Counted from the stretch's first letter, positions 9,974-19,574 are shown. The stretch: 64,000 nucleotides of DNA from Saccharicrinis sp963677655 (GCA_963677655.1 OY782089.1); one strand, 5' to 3'. The notes: generated from the letters alone by a model not told the origin. Program-made: numbers and translations.

Positions 9974-10286
9974 ATCGTATAAAAGTTTAATTCGCCTAAT
10001 TTAATAATTAAAAGTTTAATTTATAGATATCTATCTAAATATATTATTCAAATAAAAATATGATCAAGAAAAAAACATTCCCACTACCAATAATTATTCA
10101 GAAATTTAATCTTCGCATTCAATATCCCTGAAAAGAAAAAACAACACAAAACTTCAGTAACAGAGGAAATATAAATATATAAAAAAGTACCCATGGCTTT
10201 CCATGGGTACAAAAAACATATTATAATTAGTCAATAAATCTTTAACAACCACTTTGAACTAGCCATTATTAAAGTAATAACATATT
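9974..10286. other. 313-bp gap between the SusC2 operon end and tatA
   Basis: Contains the rho-independent terminator of the upstream operon at 10181-10210. The rest, about 200 bp of AT-rich sequence, should hold the tatA promoter, but no clear TAnnTTTG box is visible. Confidence 0.6.
10181..10210 (-). terminator. Rho-independent terminator of the susC2-susD2-SGBP operon
   Basis: Reading leftward, a perfect 10-bp stem (GTACCCATGG, 10201-10210 paired with 10187-10196) with a 4-nt loop is followed by six T residues (10186-10181). It lies 77 bp after the stop of the last gene. Six A residues of the top strand also flank the other side, so it could act in both directions. Confidence 0.85.
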
Positions 10287-11732
10287 CTACTTTTGGAAGT
10301 AATAATTAAATTTGAAATATGAACCATCACCACTAGCCTGTCCAATATTCTCAGGTATATCAGCAACAGCCTCCAACACTTCAATAAAACCATACTTCGT
10401 TTCATCATTCCAGGTTTGTTTAAAGACAATAACATCTCCAGCACCAAATGCATCTTCATTTCCAGTACCTGTAGTATATATCTTTAAGTCACTTGAACTT
10501 GCTCCGAAACCAGATACCACATCTGAATCAATATCATTTAATGTTTTATTTTTAACAGCATCTATATATACCTGATGCTCAGCATTAGTTGGATCTAAAA
10601 CGCCCATCTTTGATACTTTAACACAGTTTTCAGATGGCAGATTTACTCCATCACATTTATAGTTCTTAATAACACTACCAGCATTACCTGCTTGTCTGAA
10701 CTGAATATAACCACTTTTTGAAGCATACGCTACTAAAGAAATATTAGGTTGTAGCACAGTAGTCCAATCCGCACAAGCATCATATACTAATCCGGTATTA
10801 AAATCAAGAAAATATTCTCCTTCAGCACCTCTTGGTTTTAAAGTAATATTTGAATAATACTCAACAGTTGGTACAACTACCGTAAAATCCTCATGAAGAG
10901 CAACTACTTGTGTTCCACCAAAATACGTTGCATTAACTGTTACACCTGTTGCTGTTACTGCAAACTGCTCTTCCGTTAAGTTAACCACAAGCTCGTCACC
11001 TGTTTCGTTTACTGAAAAAGAAGCTAATTGATCATCAAACCACATTTCATCGATCAACGTAAGGTTTGTACCTTCAAAAACAATATTTGTATTTGTTACA
11101 CCCTGATCTGGAATAACATTAAACTCTGGGAAAATCCTGAATAAAGTAATTTGTCCAGAAGACTGAACTTGATTAAGTGTTCCTCCGTTATAAGACAAAG
11201 ATACATTTGCAGGCTCTTCCTCCTCTTCGAAGAAAGGTACTTCTACAATAATAAAGTCCTCATTTGATTCAATAATATTGGCTTTTGAAGATCCAAAATA
11301 AACATCGTATACAACATCCATATTAGTTCCTTCTATTTTCATAGAACTATTTGGAAGAACCTGTTTATCTTCAAATTCAGTGATAGTAGGCACTGGATAA
11401 TTAACCGTAAATTCATCTACAGACGTTATCGAACCCACATTGTTTTTAACTGTAATATTACCTGAAACGCATCCTTTGGTAAGTTTTGCTACCAATTCAT
11501 TACTACTAACACGATACTTAATAGTAGCTAGACTATCCCCAAAATAAATAGCACTAACATCTCCCAGATAATCACCTTTAATCGTAATTTCATCATTATA
11601 ACTACCTGTAACAGGTTCAAAACTCTCTATAACAGGCTCTTTCTTTTCTGTTGTACTAAATACTAATTCTTCATTACATCCATAATTAAATGTAATAATT
11701 AGCATTAACATCATTAAACTAACATTTTTCAT
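10287..11732 (-). CDS. Surface glycan-binding lipoprotein with IPT/TIG domains (SusE/F position)
   Basis: 481 residues, lipoprotein signal ending NYGC. Several immunoglobulin-like IPT/TIG repeats are visible (for example PVIESFEPVTGSYNDEITIK at about 30-50, then similar PTITEFEDKQVLPNS and FPEFNVIPDQGVTNTNIVF). A C-terminal domain of about 180 residues, rich in aromatic residues and with Cys pairs, is likely the glycan-binding part. Genes in this place after susD encode surface glycan-binding proteins that help hold polymer near SusC/D. It is the third gene of the susC2 operon, 18 bp after susD2. Binding to alginate is inferred from context only. Confidence 0.82.
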   Translation of the reverse strand: MKNVSLMMLMLIITFNYGCNEELVFSTTEKKEPVIESFEPVTGSYNDEITIKGDYLGDVSAIYFGDSLATIKYRVSSNELVAKLTKGCVSGNITVKNNVGSITSVDEFTVNYPVPTITEFEDKQVLPNSSMKIEGTNMDVVYDVYFGSSKANIIESNEDFIIVEVPFFEEEEEPANVSLSYNGGTLNQVQSSGQITLFRIFPEFNVIPDQGVTNTNIVFEGTNLTLIDEMWFDDQLASFSVNETGDELVVNLTEEQFAVTATGVTVNATYFGGTQVVALHEDFTVVVPTVEYYSNITLKPRGAEGEYFLDFNTGLVYDACADWTTVLQPNISLVAYASKSGYIQFRQAGNAGSVIKNYKCDGVNLPSENCVKVSKMGVLDPTNAEHQVYIDAVKNKTLNDIDSDVVSGFGASSSDLKIYTTGTGNEDAFGAGDVIVFKQTWNDETKYGFIEVLEAVADIPENIGQASGDGSYFKFNYYFQK

Positions 11733-11750
11733 TATTCTCTATTTTGTTAA

Positions 11751-13301
11751 TTAATAACCTGGGTTTTGTGTTGCATTTGTAGCTACAGTAATTACACTAT
11801 TAGGTATTGGCAATAAATATTGCCATTCTTCTAGTGATCTACCCTCTTCACTTAAATAACTCATATCTGTTGCAGCAGCACCATAGTAAGATTCTGAATC
11901 GATAGTACCATCTTCCGAAATTGAATTTACAATAATCTCATTATTAAAATGAGCTTCCATGACTGCTACTAATCTATCAGTTCTCATAAGATCGTAAAGA
12001 CGTTGATTCTCAAAAGCAAACTCTAGACGTCTTTCCTTTTCAATTACAAGCTTCATATCCCATTGAGTAGGTACATCAGTTTCATCTATCGGATCTAAAT
12101 CAACTCTACTTCTCACTTCATTAACATAAGGCAATGCTTCAGTTACACTTGATATCTCATTCTCTATTTCAGCTAACATAAGTAACACATCCGCATAACG
12201 CAGTACAATCCAATCATTTTCAGCATCTAATTCATTTTCAAAATCTGATAAATATTTATTTACAAAAGGAACAAAATTCTCATTGCCACTATCATCAATC
12301 CAAGTATCAAACATCACAACATTTTTACGAATTTCATCACCTTCCTCATCATATGCATCAATTAGATCACGCGTAGGTGTATTGTAACTATATGCTCTAC
12401 CAGGAACAAAGCTACCATCACGAGGTGCAAAATAATTTGCAAACGGAGCTCCCTGACCATAACCTCCTGATAAATAACGAACAGCAAATATAATTTCATT
12501 ATTCATTTCGTTATTCACATCAAATACACCTGCATAATCACCAAGCAACAACTCATGTCCACTGTTATTTTTCACATAAGTCAATAATGTTTTGGCACTA
12601 GCATATTCTCCTAAAGTAAGATAAACCTTTGCCAATAAAGTTTTTGCAGCCCAAGATGTTACACGTCCAAGATCAGAGTCATCGTATGTATCAGGAAGTA
12701 ATCCAGCATTTTCAGACTCACCACCAGCCAAACTTAAGTCACTTTTAATAACACTATAAACGTCATCTACCGAACTACGATAAAGATTATTTCCCTCTTC
12801 AATACTAAGTCTTTCTGTCACTAAAAATACAGGACCATATAAACGAACCAAATTAAAATAAATATATGCCCTGATAAAACGAGCTTCACCTTCCAACTGA
12901 CTCTTTAAATCTTCATCAGCAACAACACCAATATTTTCAAGAACCACATTACAGTTATCAATTGCTTTATAAGCAGCTTCCCAATAACTTTGATTTTCAT
13001 CATGAGTTGTTTCAACCGTAAAATTATCTAACTGTCTTAAACGAACATTTACAGCATCACCTGTATTTTTTATGTATAAACGAGCATTATCTGAACGAAT
13101 TTCCGTTAAACGCCATTCGTCATTTGTCATACTTCTCAAACTGCTATAGCAAGCCATAACTGCCATCTCAATTTCCTCATCATTGCTATAGAAACCACCT
13201 TCCCCTAGCTGATCGATCGGATTCTTTACCAGAAAATCTTCACAAGAAGAGAATGCAAAAATAGCCAAAGCCATTAAAGCAATATTTATATATTTTTTCA
13301 T
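11751..13301 (-). CDS. SusD/RagB family glycan-binding outer-membrane lipoprotein (SusD2)
   Basis: 516 residues with lipobox FSSC. It shows the SusD N-terminal pattern (CEDFLVKNPIDQLGEGGFYSN), TPR-like helices, and the C-terminal RRLEFAFENQRLYDLMRT and YLLPIPNSVI motifs. It is only distantly like SusD1, so the two systems probably take different oligomer lengths or blocks. The start lies 24 bp after the susC2 stop. Confidence 0.93.
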   Translation of the reverse strand: MKKYINIALMALAIFAFSSCEDFLVKNPIDQLGEGGFYSNDEEIEMAVMACYSSLRSMTNDEWRLTEIRSDNARLYIKNTGDAVNVRLRQLDNFTVETTHDENQSYWEAAYKAIDNCNVVLENIGVVADEDLKSQLEGEARFIRAYIYFNLVRLYGPVFLVTERLSIEEGNNLYRSSVDDVYSVIKSDLSLAGGESENAGLLPDTYDDSDLGRVTSWAAKTLLAKVYLTLGEYASAKTLLTYVKNNSGHELLLGDYAGVFDVNNEMNNEIIFAVRYLSGGYGQGAPFANYFAPRDGSFVPGRAYSYNTPTRDLIDAYDEEGDEIRKNVVMFDTWIDDSGNENFVPFVNKYLSDFENELDAENDWIVLRYADVLLMLAEIENEISSVTEALPYVNEVRSRVDLDPIDETDVPTQWDMKLVIEKERRLEFAFENQRLYDLMRTDRLVAVMEAHFNNEIIVNSISEDGTIDSESYYGAAATDMSYLSEEGRSLEEWQYLLPIPNSVITVATNATQNPGY

Positions 13302-13325
13302 AATTTATTTGATTTTGATCATTAA

Positions 13326-16300
13326 TTAAAAACTAATATCAATACCTGCACTATATACTCTTTGAATAGGGAATGCACCTCTTTGATAACCATCAACCAA
13401 TGGACTTCCGTAATTACTACCTGAAGTTTTACGTGCCTCAGGATTTATACCCCTGTAATCATCCGGCCACCAGTAAAACAAGTTTTGTCCACTTAAATAC
13501 ACTCTAACATTAGAAACATTGACTTTTTTTGCAATATTCTTAGGTAAGCTATAACCAACAGTAAGATCACGCAAGGTAAAATAACTAGCATCTTCTACTG
13601 CATAATCTGTTTGCACTTGAGTAATACCGTTTCTTTCGTATGGAGTTTTTCCATCACCAGGATTATTTTCATCAATCCATCTGTTTTGATTAAAGTTTTT
13701 ATTATACCTTACAGTTTCTGCATAATAAATGTCACCATTAACAACTTCAGCACCTACAACACCTTGCACTAAAAAAGAAAGATCAAAATCTTTATATGTG
13801 AAATTATTAGTGATACCAAAAGTAAAATCTGGCAAAGGATTACCAATAACAGTATAGTCACCTGCATCAATAACATCATTTCCATCAACATTTACAGCTC
13901 TTAAACCACCTGCTGCATCGTTAATATGTGAAGGGTTATTTGCTATTTCATCTTCAGAAACCCATATTCCTTGTGTTTTAAAACCATAAAACTGTACTAA
14001 CGGATCACCTACTCTGGTTAGATACATCTCTCCTCTTTCTCCTGTAGTTATTTGTTCATTTTCACCACCAAGATCAAGTACTTTATTTTTATTCATAGAG
14101 TAGTTAAATGTTGAACTCCATGTAAAATCATTACGGTTAAAATTATGTGTAGTCAATACAAATTCAAGACCTTTATTTCTTACTTTACCTTTATTACTCC
14201 AGGCTTCAGTAAAACCTAAAGCTGAGTTAACCGATGCCTCATACAATAAACTTTTGGTAATCGCATAATAATAATCTACACCTAAATTAATAGCACCATT
14301 TAAAGCTGTTAAGTCAATACCATAGTTAAACTCATTAGTTTGCTCCCATTGAAGCGCAGAATTACCAATCACGTCAGATGTATTAGAAATACCTGACACA
14401 ACAGATCCATTTGAGCTTCCTAATACATAACTATTTGATGATAACATATTTGTATTAGCATAATTTTCAATATCATCTGTACCAGTAACACCATAACTAC
14501 CTCGTAATTTTAACTGATCAACCCATGACACATTATCTTTGAAGAAACTTTCTTCAGAAATACGCCAACCTAAAGAAACTGATGGGAAGTATCCCCAACG
14601 ATTATCCATTCCGAACTTAGAACTACCATCCCCCCTGAAACTAGCCGATAATAAATACTTATCAGCATACGAATATGCAAAACGAGAGAATAACGACACC
14701 AATCCTTCTTCTTCTTCCCATGTACCCGTTACAAGATCATCGTCATCATACTGTAAAATTGATCCTGCAGCATTAAGTGTATGAATATAATCAGTTGCAA
14801 AATTATTACCATATATTCCAGCAGTTTTAGTATTTCTCTCCTGAATAGAGAAACCAAGTAAAGCATCAAAGCTATGACGTCCGCTTTTCTTATTGTACGT
14901 TAAAGTATTTTCTGATAACATATCAGTAAACAAACTATTCTCATATAAACTACTATTAGGTGATGATGCAGTTTTCGAATTTACATTTTCATAAGTATTC
15001 TCTTGTGTATAAACCACATTGAAACCATTTGTTGTATTAAATGATAAGCCTTTAGCTAACTTCACTTTCAAAAAAAGTGAACTTTGCATACGATAATCGT
15101 CTCGAGAATAAAACTGATTATCCATAACCGACAATGGATTATTATTTGAAGTACTATAAGGAGAAGCCACAACAGTCCTTTCTTCACCCGTTAGAGGATC
15201 AATTCCTGTATAAGTCTTATTACTATAATGGTAACCATGAGAGTAACTTCCTACTTCTTGCCCAGTAAGAGCAGCAGTATATTCATTATGGTACACAGGT
15301 AAAAATCTTGGAGTACGAACAAAATCAGTAAATGGATTTGTTGGTTTACTTCTTTTTGTATAACTAGGAGACATAGTTATTCCAACCTTAACCGCATCTG
15401 ACAATTCCGCTTCAATTTTAGATCGCACATTTAACCTGTCATATTTATTTTGCAACATGATACCTTCATCACCCAAATACGAAGAAGAAACATAGTACTT
15501 CAAGCCTTCCTTTCCACCTGAAACACTAAATTGTGCATTCAATACACCTGCTAATCTTAAAGCTTCTTCCTGCCAGTTAGTATCTTCGGTTTCTAATACA
15601 GACATAGCAAAATACATATCCCCTAAAGAAGTACCAGAAAGAGTTGCCTCATCAACCTTCATATCAATAAATTCATCCTGAGTCATCATAGGATGTAATT
15701 CATAGAAATCTTTTACTCCATACGATGCACGAGCATTATATTTTGGTTTACCTTCATTACCACTTTTTGTTGTGATAATAATTACACCATTAGCAGCCCT
15801 AGATCCATAGATAGCTGCAGATGCAGCATCTTTTAGTACTTCCATTGATTCAATATCAGATACATCAACTAAACTAAGACCATCTGAAACTGGAAAACCA
15901 TCCACAATAACAAGTGGTTGTCCATTTGCACTGATTGAACCATTACCTCTTACCGTTATATTAGGAGATTCCCCAACCTGTGATGTCGTATTCTGAATTT
16001 GCACACCAGCTACACGTCCTTGTAAAACCTGATCAGCTCTACCTCCCGGTATGTCTTCAAGTCCTTCCGGTTGTAATTTTGCAATTGCACCAGTAAGATG
16101 CGACTTCTTCATTGCCCCATAACCAACTACAACAACTTCATCTATGTCTGCTGCATCAGGTTTCAACACAACATTTATTACAGTTGAAGATGTTACAGGT
16201 ATTTCCTGTTTAGTAAAACCAATAAAAGAAAAAACAAGAATGGCATTATCACCCTGTACATTCAAGGAGTAATTACCATTAATATCTGTAATAGTTCCGT

Positions 16301-16445
16301 TTGTAGTTCCTTTTTCAACGACATTAACACCAATCAATGGTGAGCCATCACCGGCATCGGTTACCATACCTGTATATGTCTGCGCAAATACATGGGTAAA
16401 CAACCCGACACAAAATAACAATGTAAAAATAATTTTACGTTTCAT
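13326..16445 (-). CDS. SusC/RagA family TonB-dependent transporter (SusC2)
   Basis: 1039 residues. Signal peptide (MKRKIIFTLLFCVGLFTHVF), carboxypeptidase-D-like domain, TonB box region (IDEVVVVGYG), plug with the usual GSRAANGVIIITTKSG, and a C-terminal barrel ending GIDISF. The first 110 residues are almost the same as in SusC1 while the barrels differ widely. It forms an operon with susD2 and the IPT/TIG lipoprotein. It starts 200 bp after the gntR stop, and no TGGTnnACCA site is visible in that gap, so it may be read through from gntR or from PL6. Confidence 0.94.
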   Translation of the reverse strand: MKRKIIFTLLFCVGLFTHVFAQTYTGMVTDAGDGSPLIGVNVVEKGTTNGTITDINGNYSLNVQGDNAILVFSFIGFTKQEIPVTSSTVINVVLKPDAADIDEVVVVGYGAMKKSHLTGAIAKLQPEGLEDIPGGRADQVLQGRVAGVQIQNTTSQVGESPNITVRGNGSISANGQPLVIVDGFPVSDGLSLVDVSDIESMEVLKDAASAAIYGSRAANGVIIITTKSGNEGKPKYNARASYGVKDFYELHPMMTQDEFIDMKVDEATLSGTSLGDMYFAMSVLETEDTNWQEEALRLAGVLNAQFSVSGGKEGLKYYVSSSYLGDEGIMLQNKYDRLNVRSKIEAELSDAVKVGITMSPSYTKRSKPTNPFTDFVRTPRFLPVYHNEYTAALTGQEVGSYSHGYHYSNKTYTGIDPLTGEERTVVASPYSTSNNNPLSVMDNQFYSRDDYRMQSSLFLKVKLAKGLSFNTTNGFNVVYTQENTYENVNSKTASSPNSSLYENSLFTDMLSENTLTYNKKSGRHSFDALLGFSIQERNTKTAGIYGNNFATDYIHTLNAAGSILQYDDDDLVTGTWEEEEGLVSLFSRFAYSYADKYLLSASFRGDGSSKFGMDNRWGYFPSVSLGWRISEESFFKDNVSWVDQLKLRGSYGVTGTDDIENYANTNMLSSNSYVLGSSNGSVVSGISNTSDVIGNSALQWEQTNEFNYGIDLTALNGAINLGVDYYYAITKSLLYEASVNSALGFTEAWSNKGKVRNKGLEFVLTTHNFNRNDFTWSSTFNYSMNKNKVLDLGGENEQITTGERGEMYLTRVGDPLVQFYGFKTQGIWVSEDEIANNPSHINDAAGGLRAVNVDGNDVIDAGDYTVIGNPLPDFTFGITNNFTYKDFDLSFLVQGVVGAEVVNGDIYYAETVRYNKNFNQNRWIDENNPGDGKTPYERNGITQVQTDYAVEDASYFTLRDLTVGYSLPKNIAKKVNVSNVRVYLSGQNLFYWWPDDYRGINPEARKTSGSNYGSPLVDGYQRGAFPIQRVYSAGIDISF

Positions 16446-16576
16446 TTCATTAGAATTATAACAATTAGATTTTTTATTAACTTTGTAAACACAATACTCC
16501 CCTATTACAACCTCATATATTGTCCAGATTTATGAGCTTATTTATTTGTATTAAGGATATTGTATTGCAATCGAAT

Positions 16577-16608
16577 AATTAGTGCGTTACTGCGCACTAA
16601 TTTTTTTT
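16577..16608. repeat. 10-bp perfect hairpin between gntR and susC2
   Basis: AATTAGTGCG (16577-16586) pairs with CGCACTAATT (16593-16602), 6-nt loop, followed on the plus strand by T8. As a rho-independent terminator it points rightward, against every nearby gene. In the leftward direction the stem is followed only by ATTATTCG, so it would be weak. It could limit readthrough from gntR into susC2, stop antisense transcription, or be a protein site. Confidence 0.55.
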
Positions 16609-16645
16609 ATCCCGTATCTACTTTCATTTATTAATTGTTTAATGT

Positions 16646-17353
16646 TTATAATTTAATTTTACTATATTCAATTACATCATGTAAATGTTCCAACATATGC
16701 TCCTCGGCCTTATCACCATCTCCATCTATAATAGCCTTTAGTATAGACTCATGTTCTTCTATACGTTTATTTTTTCTTCCTTCATCACATACCTTTTGTT
16801 CTATATATATTTTCATGATATCCGGAAGGATTATCAACATCATAGTTTTTATAACAGAGTTCTGACTAGCCTCAGCAATTCTTAAATGAAACATAAAATC
16901 CTCATTCTCCGCAGGTAAATCTTTTTTTACACGAGCCTTATATTGATCTAACGCATCTTGTATAGCTGCAATATCTACTTCAGATCTTCTTAATGCTGCT
17001 TGACGCACAGAAAACTTTTCCATCATTACCCGTGTTTCAACCAATGAAAAGAAATCAGGCTTTTCAATCTTCATAACATTAGAAAGCAAACCTTCCATAG
17101 CCGCAATATCCACTCCATTTACTACCACACCACTTTGGGGTAATGTAGTAAGTATACCCACAAACTCTAATTTTTTTATCGCATCACGAATATACGTTCT
17201 GCCAACACCTAATTTTTCCGATAATTTTCGCTCTGACGGTAATTTATCCCCTGGTTGAAGATAACCGGAAATAATCAATTTTCTAATCTGCCTAACGATT
17301 TTATCAACTGGTGTTTCAACCTCAATCGCCTTAAAATTCTCTAATAATTCCAT
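16646..17353 (-). CDS. GntR-family (FadR subfamily) transcriptional regulator, probable alginate regulon repressor
   Basis: 235 residues. The N-terminal winged helix (about 12-78) has the GntR signature GDKLPSERKLSEKLGVGRTYIRDAIKKLE. The C-terminal FCD domain (about 95-225) has the likely metal and ligand residues in EDFMFHLRIAEAS and the EEHESIL and EEHMLEHL histidines. FCD-type regulators bind small organic acids, often uronate catabolites such as KDG, and leave DNA when loaded. A TGGTTGACCA site 31 bp before its own start points to autoregulation. Nine more such sites lie in front of lyase and transporter genes. The effector is inferred, not seen. Confidence 0.92.
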   Translation of the reverse strand: MELLENFKAIEVETPVDKIVRQIRKLIISGYLQPGDKLPSERKLSEKLGVGRTYIRDAIKKLEFVGILTTLPQSGVVVNGVDIAAMEGLLSNVMKIEKPDFFSLVETRVMMEKFSVRQAALRRSEVDIAAIQDALDQYKARVKKDLPAENEDFMFHLRIAEASQNSVIKTMMLIILPDIMKIYIEQKVCDEGRKNKRIEEHESILKAIIDGDGDKAEEHMLEHLHDVIEYSKIKL

Positions 17354-17383
17354 TGTTTTACTATTAACTATTGCCCAAAAAAC

Positions 17384-17393
17384 TGGTTGACCA
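17384..17393. promoter_or_regulatory. Putative GntR operator, autoregulatory site
   Basis: TGGTTGACCA, extended ACTGGTTGACCAAA, 31 bp upstream of the gntR start codon at 17353. In this position a bound repressor would block transcription of its own gene. Confidence 0.72.
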
Positions 17394-17566
17394 AAATACT
17401 AAAATTCCACTTCACTCACAACCAATTTTCTTCAATAGAATTAAACATCACCAAATTAGTCTTATCGGTTAGCCTATATGTGTAAATATCTTCAACTAAG
17501 GAAATATTTCTTTTCCTGATTTTCATCCACATAAATCCTTTGCCAAAACAAACCTGATTAAGACAG

Positions 17567-19306
17567 TCATAACACACTATTACTCACTAACACTTTTTGA
17601 GACTGATAATATTGTTTACCTGATTTAAAGAAGGCTAACAATATTTTATCATTACCGCTTATTCTTAAATACGTTATTGATTCAAATAACTTACCCGATT
17701 TAATTATCTTTCCAGATAAATCATACACCCCGTACTGAACAGGACAATAGGATAAATTGTTTACTCTGAAACAAATCTCATTTCCTAACACCGTACAGTT
17801 AACCATATCCTTTTCTGCAAATGATTCATTAAATATTCCAGAAATATTTTCTTCTTCTTCTGTATATGGTCCCACATCTTCCTTCTCCAACGAACCAATT
17901 TCTACTACTAAATCAGAATCCTCATCGCATCCCACATCTTTCTTACCATTTCTTGGTTGCCCATCTATATCTTTAGTTACCATAGAAAACTCACCCTGTG
18001 CAGCATCAATCAAAACACTTGCTGAAGAAGGTCGCCATAAAATATTTTCCTGCGCTAAACCGCAATCTGTAAAATTAAAGCCTACACTCACAACTTCATC
18101 GTTTTCATCCGCATTTACAATATTACCAAGGTATGTCATATTTGTAGGAGCATCTTCAATAACCACATTCATACTTCCTGTAGTTTGATCAATAGCATTG
18201 TTTGCAAATGTGCAATTAATGGGAGCTAAAGTTTTTTCAGAATCATTACCAGCTCCAATAATTAATGGCATTTTACAATCCACTATAGTATTAAATACCA
18301 CTACTGCATCCTGAACTTGAAAATACCTATTTAACGGGGAGTCTGGAACTCCGTTCATCATACAAATAGCCGATCTATAATCATCTCCTTTTAATCCTTC
18401 AAAATAATTATTATATACCTGATGCCTTTCACCTATAATACGAACACCTCCTGAAGATTTCTCCTCACCAAAGAAAAAGTTACCATAAACAAAACAATCA
18501 TTACCATGTCGCAAACACAAACAACCATCACAATCTCTGAATGTATTATAACGATATGTATTAAAACATGATTTATTAGAAATAATTTCAATCTCTCCGT
18601 CACATTCTTCAAAAACATTATACTCAACAACGGCCCTGGACTCATTCATACTATTAGTACTAGTACCAATCCTGATAGTTTCACCTCCATTATAACCCAA
18701 GTCCGGGCGTACACCAAAATAGTTATGATCAATCTGAGTATAATTCGGTTCATCATTTAACCAAACTACCAATGTAGTTCCAGAATGTTCCTTTCCTGAA
18801 AATAAACAATGATCAACTCTATTGTATGCACTATAAACCGAAACCCACTTATAATCTGTATCCTTATCACTGGGATTATAATCTACAATACTACAATTGG
18901 TCATTCTACAATGATTCGCAAGATTCGAAGAACCATTTCTAAATTCAACCACAGCACCCGATGGAGAATAACCATTCTCAAACCTCAATCCATTTACTTC
19001 AAGATATTCACCTGCAATCCTTAAATTCGAAGCTCCAGTTAGAATAACTCCATCTTTTTCTTCTACCATTAAAACAATTGGATCCCCTTCCTGACCTTGT
19101 CCCTCAAACTTAATCTCCTGATCAGTCCATGTACCAGATACCATTTTTAAAGTATCACCAGACTGTAAAGTCCCAATTAATTTTTCTATTTCAGAAGAAG
19201 ACGAAACTGAATAATTTGTAGCAAATAGATTACAGACAAACAATGAAACTGTAATAATCATTATAATATTTAGTCTTATTTTACTCATCCCATTATTTAA
19301 TTTCAC
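17567..19306 (-). CDS. PL6 family alginate lyase with C-terminal tail
   Basis: 579 residues. Signal peptide in the first 29 residues; an ATG at 19288 (MSKIR) is an equally good start. The parallel beta-helix (about 30-400) carries the PL6 catalytic set: DGEIEIISNKS (Glu, Lys) and LCLRHGND (Arg, His). After an acidic linker, the last 80 residues (QYGVYDLSGKIIKSGKL onward) look like a degenerate type IX secretion sorting domain, so the enzyme may be exported to the surface. It sits 213 bp before gntR on the same strand and has two operators upstream (19397, 19565). The partial PL6 at 1-1058 is a paralogue with a lipoprotein signal instead. Confidence 0.92.
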   Translation of the reverse strand: MKLNNGMSKIRLNIIMIITVSLFVCNLFATNYSVSSSSEIEKLIGTLQSGDTLKMVSGTWTDQEIKFEGQGQEGDPIVLMVEEKDGVILTGASNLRIAGEYLEVNGLRFENGYSPSGAVVEFRNGSSNLANHCRMTNCSIVDYNPSDKDTDYKWVSVYSAYNRVDHCLFSGKEHSGTTLVVWLNDEPNYTQIDHNYFGVRPDLGYNGGETIRIGTSTNSMNESRAVVEYNVFEECDGEIEIISNKSCFNTYRYNTFRDCDGCLCLRHGNDCFVYGNFFFGEEKSSGGVRIIGERHQVYNNYFEGLKGDDYRSAICMMNGVPDSPLNRYFQVQDAVVVFNTIVDCKMPLIIGAGNDSEKTLAPINCTFANNAIDQTTGSMNVVIEDAPTNMTYLGNIVNADENDEVVSVGFNFTDCGLAQENILWRPSSASVLIDAAQGEFSMVTKDIDGQPRNGKKDVGCDEDSDLVVEIGSLEKEDVGPYTEEEENISGIFNESFAEKDMVNCTVLGNEICFRVNNLSYCPVQYGVYDLSGKIIKSGKLFESITYLRISGNDKILLAFFKSGKQYYQSQKVLVSNSVL

Positions 19307-19327
19307 CTATATAAACTTTATATTTTT

Positions 19328-19335
19328 CAAACCTA
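19328..19335 (-). promoter_or_regulatory. Candidate Bacteroidota -7 box for the PL6 gene
   Basis: On the minus strand TAGGTTTG fits the Bacteroidota consensus TAnnTTTG and lies 22 bp before the PL6 start codon. No TTTG is seen at the usual -33 distance, so the assignment is tentative. Confidence 0.4.
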
Positions 19336-19396
19336 TACTTAACCAAATGCCCGTGGTACATTATATACTCAGCCAATCACTGATTTACCATTCAAT

Positions 19397-19406
19397 TGGT
19401 TGACCA
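19397..19406. promoter_or_regulatory. Putative GntR operator, PL6 proximal site
   Basis: TGGTTGACCA within TTGGTTGACCAA (19396-19407). The sequence from 19380 to about 19445 closely matches 8822-8885 in front of susC1, including CACTGATTTACCA on one side and TTACGAACTA on the other. Confidence 0.7.
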
Positions 19407-19506
19407 AAATTACGAACTATAAATTAAATTAACAAATATTAACCGTTATTTTTATTAAAAATCCATTTCTAAAATTAACAGAATCACACTTTAAATCAGT
19501 TATAGC

Positions 19507-19532
19507 AAGCATAGCAGAGCTATGCTTTTTTT
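19507..19532 (+). terminator. Hairpin plus T-run, rightward terminator-like, inside the PL6/PL7 control region
   Basis: AAGCATAGC (19507-19515) pairs perfectly with GCTATGCTT (19519-19527), 3-nt loop, followed by T residues to 19532. It has the form of a rho-independent terminator for a rightward transcript, but no rightward gene lies before it for several kilobases. A short RNA starting between 19335 and 19500 is one explanation. Confidence 0.5.
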
Positions 19533-19564
19533 AACAAACATAGCATTTATTAACACTTTTACTA

Positions 19565-19574
19565 CTGGCTGACC
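19565..19574. promoter_or_regulatory. Putative GntR operator, PL6 distal site
   Basis: TGGCTGACCA, one change from the perfect palindrome, set in CTGGCTGACCAG. It is 168 bp from the proximal site. Confidence 0.6.

Noticed and set aside
17757..18188. A 143-codon plus-strand frame
   Set aside because: It is the shadow of the PL6 gene on the other strand; Ser/Pro-rich with no motif.
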